From NCBI RefSeq assembly GCF_000425645.1, contig NZ_AUDV01000006.1, forward strand, positions 310,001 to 374,000: a DNA stretch of 64,000 bases, in the 5' to 3' direction. Position 1 is the stretch's first letter, and every line of letters starts with the position of its first letter. Shown here in pieces: positions 36,733-45,689 of the stretch. Origin of the DNA: Gaetbulibacter saemankumensis DSM 17032. GTDB lineage: Bacteria > Bacteroidota > Bacteroidia > Flavobacteriales > Flavobacteriaceae. The translations under genes and the position numbers were made by a program. The notes under the pieces are model-generated. The model was not told where the DNA came from, made no database searches, and saw only the letters and a list, made by a program, of their open reading frames with translations.

Positions 36733-37500
36733 GTGAAAAAGCTTTTTAAATTCATACTAAATATTGTTCCGCGTCCGCTACTTATCAGACTGAGTTATTG
36801 GGTACGTCCAGTATTAGCATTAATTTTAAAAGGCAAAACTTACACAGACCCCATTGATGGCAAAAGCTTTAAAATGTTTTTACCTTATGGGTATGGTACA
36901 CAACGTAGCAATGCACTTTCTCCCTCTACATTAAGTTTAGAGCGCCACAGATTGCTTTGGCTGTATTTAAAAAATGAAACAGATTTTTTTACCAAAAACC
37001 TTAAAGTCCTTCATTTCGCTCCTGAGCAGGCCTTTTTAAAGCGATTTAAGCAACTTAAAAACCTAAATTACACAACTACGGACCTGCTATCGCCTATTGC
37101 TGATGTGAAAGCAGATATTTGCAACCTTCCCTTTGAAGATAATGCCTTCGATGTGATATTATGTAATCATGTTTTAGAACACATTCCCGACGACACTAAG
37201 GCTATGCAAGAATTATTACGTGTTATGAAACCTGGAGGCTGGGGTATCTTTCAAATTCCACAGGATTTAAACAGGGGTGTAACATTTGAAGATAACAGTA
37301 TTACTGACAAAAAAGAACGAGCTAAAATCTTTGGTCAATACGATCACGTGCGTGTTTATGGTCGTGATTATTTTGATAAACTTCGAGATATCGGTTTTAA
37401 AGTTGAACCTGTAGATTACACGTCCCGCTTTTCAAATCAAGATATTGAAACCTATTGCTTAGCCAAAGGTGAAATTATACCTGTGGTATACAAAAATTAA
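36733..37500 (+). CDS. Class I SAM-dependent methyltransferase with degenerate N-terminal zinc-ribbon
   Basis: The 255-residue protein has a class I methyltransferase domain (about 85-230) with VLHFAPEQAF as motif I, DICNLPFEDNAFDVILCNHVLEHI as motifs II-III split across positions 130-153, and MKPGGWGIFQIP. The segment before it (about 36-72) resembles the CPxCG...NALCPxC region of relatives but reads YTDPIDGKSF and NALSPST, so the cysteines are gone. The GTG start is 5 bases after DUF3050. Substrate unknown. The end overlaps apbE by 4 bases on the other strand. Confidence 0.85.
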   Translation: MKKLFKFILNIVPRPLLIRLSYWVRPVLALILKGKTYTDPIDGKSFKMFLPYGYGTQRSNALSPSTLSLERHRLLWLYLKNETDFFTKNLKVLHFAPEQAFLKRFKQLKNLNYTTTDLLSPIADVKADICNLPFEDNAFDVILCNHVLEHIPDDTKAMQELLRVMKPGGWGIFQIPQDLNRGVTFEDNSITDKKERAKIFGQYDHVRVYGRDYFDKLRDIGFKVEPVDYTSRFSNQDIETYCLAKGEIIPVVYKN

Positions 37501-38471
37501 ACTTCAGGAAACCCGTTCAATGCCAAAGTTTCAAATACCCCTTTATCATTTTCAAATATAAAAAATGCTTTAATTTCAGGATGTTTTTCCAAAAACACTT
37601 TAACCTTTTCAATACCCATAGCCTGAAAAGCCGTAGCATAAGCATCGGCCGAAGCACAATTAGAAGTTATTACAGACACACTCAATACATTTGTCTTACT
37701 GGGATATCCCGTTTTTGTATCAATGATATGAGCATAGCGATTACCTTGATCGTCCACTTTAAATTTACGGTAGGTTCCTGAGGTTGCCATAGCTTCATCA
37801 CTAAGTGTTATGGCCTTTAAAATAGACTGAGTACCATCGAAATGTGGCATCTCAACACCCACCTTCCAAGGTTGTTGTTTTTCAGTATTCACACCACTTA
37901 ATCTTATTTCACCTCCAATTTCTACTAAATAATTAGTAACACGCTGACTTTCTAAAAAATCAGCTACCACATCGACACCATAACCTTTCGCAATAGCGTT
38001 AAAATCTATAAAAGTTCCTTGTGGTTTTTCTATGTGATACCCTACCCGCTTTACTTTATCAAATCCAACAGACAACATCAAACTATCTATTTTAAGACTA
38101 TCTAAATTTCTAATATTCCCTTCCGGACCAAAGTCCCAGGCATTAACTAAAGCTCCAATAGTTGGATCGAAAACGCCTTGTGTATTCTCATAAATTTCTT
38201 TAGAAATCTCGAATACTTTTATAAAATGATTATCAATCGTACTCACTTCATTCCTATTAATTTTAGAAATATCAGAATTCGTTTGATAAGTTGACATCGA
38301 TTTATTTATTACATAAAACAGGCTATCCAATTGCTTCTGATAATCAACTTCAGAATCATATATAACCGAATAACTAGTACCAAAAACAGGTCCGTAAAGC
38401 TTGGTGTTTTTCACTTCTGGTTTACAGGACAGTAAACACCCTAAGAAAGCAAATGTAATAAGTTGTTTCAT
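37497..38471 (-). CDS. apbE: FAD:protein FMN transferase, lipoprotein
   Basis: ApbE attaches FMN from FAD covalently to a threonine of target proteins such as NqrB and NqrC, whose genes are 6-8 kb away. The 324-residue protein has a lipoprotein signal with lipobox Cys16 (CLLSC), and the family motifs DFNAIAKGYGVDVVAD, YLVEIGGEIRLSG and the metal-site region DTKTGYP and SADAYATA. It is anchored on the periplasmic side of a membrane. It follows a small unknown gene with no gap, suggesting one transcript. Confidence 0.94.
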   Translation of the reverse strand: MKQLITFAFLGCLLSCKPEVKNTKLYGPVFGTSYSVIYDSEVDYQKQLDSLFYVINKSMSTYQTNSDISKINRNEVSTIDNHFIKVFEISKEIYENTQGVFDPTIGALVNAWDFGPEGNIRNLDSLKIDSLMLSVGFDKVKRVGYHIEKPQGTFIDFNAIAKGYGVDVVADFLESQRVTNYLVEIGGEIRLSGVNTEKQQPWKVGVEMPHFDGTQSILKAITLSDEAMATSGTYRKFKVDDQGNRYAHIIDTKTGYPSKTNVLSVSVITSNCASADAYATAFQAMGIEKVKVFLEKHPEIKAFFIFENDKGVFETLALNGFPEV

Positions 38472-38849
38472 CTAATTAAGATTAGTTTCTACAACTTGAA
38501 TCCCATTATATTCAAATAAATATTCTTCATTTAAATAAATAGGTAAATTCTGCCCATTCACATTGCCAATACCAACTCCTGCATAAAGTACTTTGGCATC
38601 CTTTTCTCGGGCATGCTTTTTAAAAGATTCCATCCAGATAACATCATAATTATTTGGATTATCAGGAAGAATAACAGCCCTTACAATTACAAAATAGTAC
38701 TGACTATTTTTATCTATACATACAAATTGCGGATGTTTCTTTAACTGACTATTAACGGCTATAAATTCAAAGCCTCGGCGTTCTAAATCTTTACCAACAT
38801 GATTCATTGCCAGATTATGTAACTCTTGTTCTGTAAGGGGTTGACTCAT
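38472..38849 (-). CDS. Small protein of unknown function upstream of apbE
   Basis: The 125-residue protein has no signal peptide or membrane helix. It ends one base before the apbE start, so it is translationally linked to the flavin transferase. It resembles short conserved flavobacterial proteins that databases attach to the Nqr complex by neighbourhood (from memory, not searched). Its pattern of alternating beta strands and helices (QYYFVIVRAV, AKVLYAGVGIG) suggests a small alpha/beta domain. A role in Nqr assembly or flavinylation is inference only. Confidence 0.68.
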   Translation of the reverse strand: MSQPLTEQELHNLAMNHVGKDLERRGFEFIAVNSQLKKHPQFVCIDKNSQYYFVIVRAVILPDNPNNYDVIWMESFKKHAREKDAKVLYAGVGIGNVNGQNLPIYLNEEYLFEYNGIQVVETNLN

Positions 38850-38950
38850 ATTACAAAAATAAAACTTATATTTCGCTTAGGCTAAATTTAAAAATGTTTA
38901 ATTTTAGTCAAACAGTTAATAACAACTCTTCAACTTTCTAGATAAACTTT

Positions 38951-40390
38951 ATGGTACAGCATCCCTTTTCTAAAAAAATAGGACTTCTTTTTGGACCATT
39001 ATTCTTTATAATAATTAAATTTTTAACTCCTGAAATTATTTCTTCAGAAGCTACTACGGTTATAGCCATAGCGGCATGGATGATAATCTGGTGGGTTACA
39101 GAAGCCGTATCCATTTCCGTAACCGCATTGCTCCCTTTATTGCTATTACCACTCTTTAAAATTATGTCTATGGCCGACGTCGGAGCCAACTACGGTAGTC
39201 CAATTGTATTTTTATTTTTTGGAGGTTTTGTCTTGGCTTTGGCTCTCGAAAAAGTAAACCTGCATAAACGTATTGCCCTAAATATAATTAAATACACGGG
39301 GACGACTCCCAATAAAGTTATTCTAGGGTTTATGCTGGCTACTGGCTTTATGAGCATGTGGATAAGTAATACTGCTACTACTGTGATGATGCTTCCCATT
39401 GCATTATCTGTAATTAAACTCCTTACCAATGATGCCGACGGCTTCACAAAAAAAGATAAAAATTTCGCGGTTAGTGTGATGCTTGGTATTGCTTTCTCTG
39501 CAAATGCAGGTGGTATCGCTACTGTAATTGGAACCCCTCCCAACTCCATCTTAATAGGATTACTAGAAAACGAATATGATATTCAGATTTCATTTGTAAA
39601 ATGGATGTTAATAGGTGTTCCCATATCAGGTGTACTCATTTTTATTATCTATTTCGTACTTACAAAATTTTTATACCCCAGTCATGGACTTATCTTTTCT
39701 GCATCTGAAGACTTCATAGATACAGAATTAAAAAATCTTGGAAAAACCACAGCGAAAGAAAAACATGTCTTATGGATATTCTGTGTTGTGGTATTCCTCT
39801 GGATTTTTAGAACAATCATTAATTCCTTAATACCCACTTTGGCACTATCAGATACAATGATTAGTATTTTTGGAGCCCTAGCCTATTTTACTATCCCATT
39901 CAGTCTTAAAAAAGGTGATTTTATATTACAATGGAATGATACTCAAAAATTAGCCTGGGGGATATTAATTCTTTTTGGAGGTGGTTTGGCATTGGCAAAA
40001 GGCATGTCGGTTAGTGGTATTGTAGACGTCGTAGCCCATACCATTTCAAATAGTAACATAAGTATACTACTAACGGCTTCGTTACTCATAACTTTAATGC
40101 TTTTTATGACTGAGCTTATGAGCAACGTAGCTTTAACAGCGGTCCTAGCTCCTGTAGTTGCCGGTATTGCTTTGGGGCTTAACATTCCCATTTTATATTT
40201 ATTAATCCCTGTTACCATTGCTAGTAGCTGCGCGTTTATGCTTCCAATGGCAACACCACCAAACGCCATTGTTTTTGCTAGCGGTTATATTAAAGTCCAT
40301 CAAATGGCAAAAGTGGGGATTATCCTTAATATCATCTCCATTGTTCTGTTAATACTCATGTTTAAATTTTTCTTACCAATTGTATTTTGA
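38951..40390 (+). CDS. DASS-family Na+-coupled anion symporter (SLC13-like)
   Basis: The 479-residue inner-membrane protein has about eleven helices in two inverted halves. The paired SNT-type sodium motifs are seen as ISNTATTVMM and MSNVALTAV, each followed later by TPPN (GTPPNSI and ATPPNAI), the hallmark of the divalent-anion:Na+ symporter family that takes up dicarboxylates or sulfate. The exact anion cannot be read. A sodium gradient made by the neighbouring Nqr complex would power it. Confidence 0.9.
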   Translation: MVQHPFSKKIGLLFGPLFFIIIKFLTPEIISSEATTVIAIAAWMIIWWVTEAVSISVTALLPLLLLPLFKIMSMADVGANYGSPIVFLFFGGFVLALALEKVNLHKRIALNIIKYTGTTPNKVILGFMLATGFMSMWISNTATTVMMLPIALSVIKLLTNDADGFTKKDKNFAVSVMLGIAFSANAGGIATVIGTPPNSILIGLLENEYDIQISFVKWMLIGVPISGVLIFIIYFVLTKFLYPSHGLIFSASEDFIDTELKNLGKTTAKEKHVLWIFCVVVFLWIFRTIINSLIPTLALSDTMISIFGALAYFTIPFSLKKGDFILQWNDTQKLAWGILILFGGGLALAKGMSVSGIVDVVAHTISNSNISILLTASLLITLMLFMTELMSNVALTAVLAPVVAGIALGLNIPILYLLIPVTIASSCAFMLPMATPPNAIVFASGYIKVHQMAKVGIILNIISIVLLILMFKFFLPIVF

Positions 40391-40451
40391 TACGCGTTAG
40401 TTTTATGATAAGTCATTTTTTTTCAATAACTTAGAAAGAAAATTGCACCCT

Positions 40452-40907
40452 ATGAAAACTTCAAAACGATTCGACAGGGCTATTAATAAACTCTATAATG
40501 CCTTTCATAACAATACGTTAATACCGGAATGCTGCAAGCAATGTGCCGTGGGAAATATATTAGATCAGCGAGATTATTGGAAACACCTTTCAGATGAACA
40601 TGGCAGCTTACACCTGAATTATATTGGTCTGGTAAATGAAAACTTTGGAAAACGTTTTAATGGCTATTTACCTTCGGAACTCCTACTAATTGAAGCTACG
40701 TTTTTAAAAGCCTGTGGATACAAATTACCGTTGCATTATAAAAATAAGAAACCAATTAATGCAACCTCTAAAGACACCTTGTTTAAAGGACTGGAATCTG
40801 TAGTTAGTTTATTATGTCAATTGGATTCAATAGAAAATATCATGGATTGCACAAAGCTATTTAATTATGAAATAAAGCAACACCACTTACTATTAGCTTC
40901 TAATTAA
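40452..40907 (+). CDS. Small Cys-motif protein next to nqrF, function unknown
   Basis: From ATG 40452 the product is about 151 residues (a TTG at 40443 is possible). It has a CCKQCAVGN motif at about residues 28-36 and three further cysteines, with no signal peptide. Similar proteins occur beside nqr genes in flavobacteria and are sometimes mis-labelled as Nqr subunit F; this is from memory. The CCxxC pattern could bind a metal or Fe-S cluster. It is convergent with the nqr operon. Function not known. Confidence 0.7.
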   Translation: MKTSKRFDRAINKLYNAFHNNTLIPECCKQCAVGNILDQRDYWKHLSDEHGSLHLNYIGLVNENFGKRFNGYLPSELLLIEATFLKACGYKLPLHYKNKKPINATSKDTLFKGLESVVSLLCQLDSIENIMDCTKLFNYEIKQHHLLLASN

Positions 40908-40925
40908 ACTACTGATTCGAGAAAT

Positions 40926-40958
40926 AAAAAAGCCGATGCATTTGCATCGGCTTTTAAT
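40926..40958. terminator. Bidirectional intrinsic terminator at the end of the nqr operon
   Basis: AAAAGCCGATGC / GCATCGGCTTTT hairpin with ATTT loop and flanking A/T tracts, between the CCxxC protein gene and convergent nqrF. Confidence 0.85.
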
Positions 40959-40973
40959 TTATATGGATTTTGA

Positions 40974-42293
40974 TTATCCTCCGAAATCATCAAATCGGAT
41001 GTTTTCATCAGCTAAACCAAAGTCTTCTCCCATTTTTTGCACCGCTTTATTCATTAACGGTGGTCCACAGAAATATAGTTCTATGTCCTCTGGAGATTCA
41101 TGATGGCTTAGGTAATTATCGATAACTACGTTATGAATAAACCCAACAAAACCATCACCTTCAGTATCATTAATATCTTTTTTCACTTTCCAGTTATCTT
41201 CTGGTAACGGTTCTGAAAGTGCTAAGAAGAACTTAAAGTTAGGGAAACTATCTTCCAATTGCTTAAAGTGATCTAAATAGAACAACTCACGCTTAGAACG
41301 TCCACCATACCAATAAGTCACTGTACGACCTGTTTTTAATGTCTTGAATAAGTGATATAAGTGAGAACGCATTGGTGCCATACCTGCACCACCACCTACG
41401 TATAACATTTCTGCTTCGGACTCGTTGATAAAGAACTCACCATAAGGTCCTGAAATAGTTACTTTATCACCTTGTTTTCTTGAAAATATATATGATGAAG
41501 CAATACCAGGGTTTACATCCATCCAACCATTTTTAGCTCTGTCCCATGGTGGCGTAGCTATACGAACATTTAACATAATATCACGCCCTTCCGCTGGATA
41601 TGAAGCCATAGAATAAGCTCTTTCAACAGTTTCGTCGTTTTTCATGACTAAGTCCCATAATCCGAACTTATCCCATTCAGCTTGGAACTTGTCCGGTGTT
41701 TCATGTTCTTCAGGGTGTGCCGTAATATCTATATCAGAATACTTCACTTCACACTCAGGGATTTCAATCTGAATATATCCCCCAGCTTTATAGTTCATAT
41801 CTTCCGGGATACGTACTACAAACTCTTTAATGAATGAAGCCACGTTGTAGTTACGAACTACTTCTGCTTCCCACTTCTTAATACCAAATACTTCTTCAGG
41901 AATAGTGATATCCATATCCTGCTTCACTTTTACCTGACATGCCAAACGTGCACCATGTTGTAACTCTTTACGCGTAAAGTGAGGTGTCTCAGTTGGTAAA
42001 GCTTCTCCTCCTCCAGAATTTACATGACATTCACATTGAATACATGTTCCTCCTCCACCACATGCAGATGGTAAAAATATTTTTGAATTACCCAAAGTAG
42101 ATAACAAACTACCTCCAGAAGCTACTTCAATTTCCTTTTCACCATTGATGGTAATTTTTACCGGTCCAGATGGTGATAATTTTTGTTTTACAACTAATAG
42201 TAAAGTTACCAGTAAAAGCGTAATAATTAAGAAAGCGATTACTGTTGTTACTATGGTCCCTAAGGTTCCTGCGGCTAAAATCATATTACTCAT
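40974..42293 (-). CDS. nqrF: Na+-translocating NADH:quinone reductase subunit F
   Basis: NqrF is the NADH-oxidising entry subunit. In 439 residues it has an N-terminal membrane helix, a 2Fe-2S ferredoxin domain ([14 protein letters not shown] with a later Cys in ACQVKV), the FAD-binding RAYSMAS and the NADH site [13 protein letters not shown], ending in DDFGG. It passes electrons through FAD and Fe-S to the flavins of the membrane subunits. Its start overlaps the end of nqrE by 8 bases; it is the last gene of the operon. Confidence 0.96.
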   Translation of the reverse strand: MSNMILAAGTLGTIVTTVIAFLIITLLLVTLLLVVKQKLSPSGPVKITINGEKEIEVASGGSLLSTLGNSKIFLPSACGGGGTCIQCECHVNSGGGEALPTETPHFTRKELQHGARLACQVKVKQDMDITIPEEVFGIKKWEAEVVRNYNVASFIKEFVVRIPEDMNYKAGGYIQIEIPECEVKYSDIDITAHPEEHETPDKFQAEWDKFGLWDLVMKNDETVERAYSMASYPAEGRDIMLNVRIATPPWDRAKNGWMDVNPGIASSYIFSRKQGDKVTISGPYGEFFINESEAEMLYVGGGAGMAPMRSHLYHLFKTLKTGRTVTYWYGGRSKRELFYLDHFKQLEDSFPNFKFFLALSEPLPEDNWKVKKDINDTEGDGFVGFIHNVVIDNYLSHHESPEDIELYFCGPPLMNKAVQKMGEDFGLADENIRFDDFGG

Positions 42294-43002
42294 TTACTTT
42301 TATGTTGTTAGCTAACTCAGCGTCTTTTTCATCCTCTACAGATTTTACTTGCGCTGTTTTTTCTTCTTTTGCACCTTCATCATCACCTCCGGTTAACATC
42401 CCACCAAAACTCATAAAACCGATAGCCATTAAACCTGTAATAATAAATGTAATACCCAATCCTCTTAAGGCAGGTGGTACGTTTGAATATCTTATTTTCT
42501 CACGAATAGCAGCAATGGCAAGAATAGCCAAGAACCATCCAATACCAGATCCTACACCATACGTAGCTGCCAATCCGATTGAAGGAATTTCACGAGATTG
42601 CATGAATAATGATCCCCCAAGAATTGCACAGTTTACCGCAATAAGTGGTAAGAAAATACCAAGTGAGTTGTATAATGATGGTGAAAACTTTTCAACCACA
42701 ATTTCTACTAACTGTACCATGGTTGCAATAGTTGCAATGAACATGATGAACGATAAGAAACTTAAATCGTAATCTGCATATTCTGCTCCTAACCATTTTA
42801 AAGCTCCCGGTTGTAATAAATATTGATCTAACAACCAGTTTAATGGTACCGTAATAGCTAATACAAATATTACTGCAGCTCCAAGACCAACAGCGGTACT
42901 AACCTTTTTAGATACAGCAAGGTAAGAACACATTCCTAAGAACGTGGCAAATACCATGTTATCTATAAATATTGATTTTAAAAATAATTCTAAATGTTCC
43001 AT
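42286..43002 (-). CDS. nqrE: Na+-translocating NADH:quinone reductase subunit E
   Basis: NqrE is a six-helix membrane subunit, paralogous to NqrD, that holds an Fe-S cluster and part of the sodium path. The core (about 1-200) matches the family, with [15 protein letters not shown] and [12 protein letters not shown]. At 238 residues it is about 40 longer than the Vibrio protein because of a highly charged C-terminal tail ([11 protein letters not shown] to the end). A 52-base gap with a palindrome separates it from nqrD. Confidence 0.94.
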   Translation of the reverse strand: MEHLELFLKSIFIDNMVFATFLGMCSYLAVSKKVSTAVGLGAAVIFVLAITVPLNWLLDQYLLQPGALKWLGAEYADYDLSFLSFIMFIATIATMVQLVEIVVEKFSPSLYNSLGIFLPLIAVNCAILGGSLFMQSREIPSIGLAATYGVGSGIGWFLAILAIAAIREKIRYSNVPPALRGLGITFIITGLMAIGFMSFGGMLTGGDDEGAKEEKTAQVKSVEDEKDAELANNIKVNE

Positions 43003-43014
43003 AGTCTATATTTT

Positions 43015-43048
43015 AATGAAATCCTGAATCGCGTTCAGGATAACAAGT
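43015..43048. repeat. Palindrome in the nqrD-nqrE gap (REP-like)
   Basis: TCCTGAATCGCGTTCAGGA forms a 7-bp stem (TCCTGAA/TTCAGGA) with TCGCG loop at 43022-43040. It resembles short TCCTGAA-type palindromic repeats found dispersed in flavobacterial genomes (from memory). It lies in the only long spacer of the operon and could modulate mRNA stability between nqrD and nqrE. Confidence 0.55.
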
Positions 43049-43054
43049 CATTTA

Positions 43055-43702
43055 TTAATGATCTTCTACTAATGCTTTATTTTTTGTACGTTGTACCCAA
43101 ATAATGATACCTACAACAATTAACGCCATTGGCGATAATAACATAAAACCATTATTCTCATAGCCTATAGCATATATTCCTGTTTTCTCGATAGGGTCAC
43201 CAAGTACTTTAAAACCTAATAAAGTTCCAGAACCTAATAACTCTCTAAAGAAACCAACAATAATAAGTATAATACCGTATCCTAAAGAGTTACCAATACC
43301 ATCTAAGAAAGATTTCCATGGTCCATTTCCTAAGGCAAATGCCTCAAAACGCCCCATAATGATACAGTTTGTAATAATTAACCCTACGAATACAGAAAGT
43401 GTTTTACTCAACTCGTAAGCAAATGCTTTTAATACTTGGTCCACAATGATTACAAGCGCAGCAACAACTGTTAATTGCACTATAATTCTAATTTTTGAAG
43501 GGATAATGTTACGTAATAATGAAATTACTACGTTACCTAATCCTAATACAAACGTTACCGAAATAGCCATTACAATAGAAGCTTTTAACTCTGCTGTAAT
43601 TGCCAATGCAGAACATATACCCAATACTTGAATCGTAATTGGATTATTATCTGCTAATGGGTCTGTAATTAACTTTGCGTCTTTTTTTGATAAAAGTCCC
43701 AT
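43055..43702 (-). CDS. nqrD: Na+-translocating NADH:quinone reductase subunit D
   Basis: The 215-residue membrane protein is the NqrD subunit, with six helices and the conserved Cys regions [10 protein letters not shown] and [18 protein letters not shown] that contribute to an intramembrane Fe-S cluster with NqrE. It is one of the two antiparallel subunits at the core of the pump. It begins 8 bases after nqrC ends. Confidence 0.95.
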   Translation of the reverse strand: MGLLSKKDAKLITDPLADNNPITIQVLGICSALAITAELKASIVMAISVTFVLGLGNVVISLLRNIIPSKIRIIVQLTVVAALVIIVDQVLKAFAYELSKTLSVFVGLIITNCIIMGRFEAFALGNGPWKSFLDGIGNSLGYGIILIIVGFFRELLGSGTLLGFKVLGDPIEKTGIYAIGYENNGFMLLSPMALIVVGIIIWVQRTKNKALVEDH

Positions 43703-43710
43703 ATATCAAA

Positions 43711-44460
43711 TTAGTTTTTTAAGTTATCAAAATAAGGTTTGTAAAGCTTCAAATCACTTTTAATCATCGCAGTAACACCATTACCTGTAATGGTGGCCCC
43801 TGCAATCGCATCTACCTTATTATCGGTTTTATTTTCATTTGTTGGATCTCCATTTCCTTTAGCTACCTCAACTCCTTTAAAGTTACCTTTGGCATCTAGT
43901 AAATGTTCACCTATAAAGTCGTCCATGAAGAAACGTTCTTTAATATTTGCTCCAAGACCTGGAGTTTCCCCTTTATGATCGAAATAAGCGCCTTGAATTA
44001 CCATGTTTTCATCCATAGAAACGTAACCCCAAATAGCATCCCAAAGCCCTTTACCGTAAATTGGCGCTACATAAAAAGTCTTTCCATCCTTTTCACCAAT
44101 AAATAATGGTAAATTTCTTTTAGATGCATCACCAGCAGCTGCTGCTTTATCTTTCTTTAAGTCTATTAAATAAGCCTGATCGTCTTCTCTAACATCATTA
44201 CCAGTAATTACTAATTGCTTAGTAATATATTGACCAAATAACTCCGGAGCCTTAGCGGTACTTACAAAATTAGCACTACTCTCATCGTTATTATTTACAC
44301 CCATTGCGTATAAAATATTCTGCTGTTTTTCTATACGTTGGTTTTCCGAAATTTTTGGTTTCAATGATGACGCTGTAAAGGCTAATAGAGCTCCTACAAT
44401 AACTACCATCGCTATTGCAAAGATTATAGTGTATGAATTTTTATCTGTTCTATTTTCCAT
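43711..44460 (-). CDS. nqrC: Na+-translocating NADH:quinone reductase subunit C
   Basis: NqrC has one N-terminal membrane helix (about 10-30) and a periplasmic FMN domain. FMN is linked by ApbE to the threonine of the SGAT motif, here Thr223 in DAIAGATIT (the first residue is Ala instead of Ser). GLWDAIWGYV and GETPGLGANI are family signatures. Length 249 is typical. It starts 2 bases after nqrB ends. Confidence 0.95.
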   Translation of the reverse strand: MENRTDKNSYTIIFAIAMVVIVGALLAFTASSLKPKISENQRIEKQQNILYAMGVNNNDESSANFVSTAKAPELFGQYITKQLVITGNDVREDDQAYLIDLKKDKAAAAGDASKRNLPLFIGEKDGKTFYVAPIYGKGLWDAIWGYVSMDENMVIQGAYFDHKGETPGLGANIKERFFMDDFIGEHLLDAKGNFKGVEVAKGNGDPTNENKTDNKVDAIAGATITGNGVTAMIKSDLKLYKPYFDNLKN

Positions 44461-44462
44461 TG

Positions 44463-45689
44463 TTACGCAACTTTAGCTTTTAAACGTTTCATTCTTTTCT
44501 TCACATTGCCTTGTACTACATAATGATCGATTGTTGGAGCAAATACATTCATTAATAAAATAGCAAGCATGACACCTTCTGGATACGCTGGATTAAATAC
44601 ACGAATAAGGATAGAAATAAATCCTACCAAGAATCCATAAACCCATTTACCTTTATTGGTTTGAGAGGCTGTTACCGGATCGGTTGCCATAAACACCGTA
44701 CCAAAAGCAAACCCACCAATTAATAAATGATGCCAGAAAGGCGTACTCATTAATCCGTAAAATTTACTAGATTCTGTAATAACACCAGCATCTACCACTT
44801 GATTAAATATTAATCCCATTACTAAGGCTCCAACTACTGATGACAACATAATTCTCCAGCTACCAATCTTAGAAAAGATTAAGAATAATCCACCCAAAAG
44901 AATTAATAACGTTGACGTCTCACCTACAGAACCAGGAATAAAACCTAAGAACATATCGGCAGTTGAATAAGCAAACTCTTTACCTTGAGCTAGACTACCA
45001 AGAATTGTTTCTCCTGAGATAGCATCTAAGTTTTGTCCAGCAGCAATAGCATTATCTCTTGCTACCGCACCTTCAACCCATACTTTATCTCCAGACATCC
45101 AAGTTGGATAAGCGAAGAATAAAAACGCTCTTATGGTTAATGCCGGGTTTAAGATATTCATTCCCGTTCCACCAAAAACTTCTTTTCCGATAACTACACC
45201 AAAGGCTACTGCTACTGCTAACATCCATAAAGGGATATCTACGGGAACAATTAATGGCACTAACATTCCAGTTACCAAGTATCCTTCTTCTACTTCGTGC
45301 TTTTTAATAATGGCAAATAAGAATTCAATTCCTAAACCAACACCGTAAGACACGATTACTAGTGGTAATATTTTCCAAAACCCAATAAAGAAGTTATTTA
45401 AAGTCCAAAATTCTGAACTAAAGAAACCACTTGTTACGGCTTGAATTTCACCTATTGCTAAATTATGTTGATAACCTGCATTAAACATACCAAAAATTAA
45501 ACATGGTATCATAGCCATGATAACCGTGTTCATAGTACGTTTTAAATCGTCGGCAGCTTTAATATGTGTACCCCCATGAGTTGTCTCATCTGGTAAAAAT
45601 AAAAAAGTATGAAGTGCATTAAATGCCGGAGCCATTTTAGACCCTCTATACTTTCTTTTTAAAATATGCAATTTCTTCTTTAAACCCAT
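44463..45689 (-). CDS. nqrB: Na+-translocating NADH:quinone reductase subunit B
   Basis: NqrB is the largest membrane subunit, carrying riboflavin, covalent FMN and the quinone site. The 408-residue protein has about ten helices and GKEVFGGTGMNILNPAL and MATDPVTA signatures. The expected FMN-acceptor motif SGAT is seen as SGET (DAISGETIL, Thr228), with Glu replacing Ala before the acceptor threonine. Its ATG overlaps the nqrA stop by one base. Confidence 0.95.
   Translation of the reverse strand: MGLKKKLHILKRKYRGSKMAPAFNALHTFLFLPDETTHGGTHIKAADDLKRTMNTVIMAMIPCLIFGMFNAGYQHNLAIGEIQAVTSGFFSSEFWTLNNFFIGFWKILPLVIVSYGVGLGIEFLFAIIKKHEVEEGYLVTGMLVPLIVPVDIPLWMLAVAVAFGVVIGKEVFGGTGMNILNPALTIRAFLFFAYPTWMSGDKVWVEGAVARDNAIAAGQNLDAISGETILGSLAQGKEFAYSTADMFLGFIPGSVGETSTLLILLGGLFLIFSKIGSWRIMLSSVVGALVMGLIFNQVVDAGVITESSKFYGLMSTPFWHHLLIGGFAFGTVFMATDPVTASQTNKGKWVYGFLVGFISILIRVFNPAYPEGVMLAILLMNVFAPTIDHYVVQGNVKKRMKRLKAKVA

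Noticed and set aside
40452-40907. Calling the CCxxC protein an Nqr subunit F
   Set aside because: It lacks the ferredoxin, FAD and NADH motifs, and genuine nqrF is at 40974-42293.
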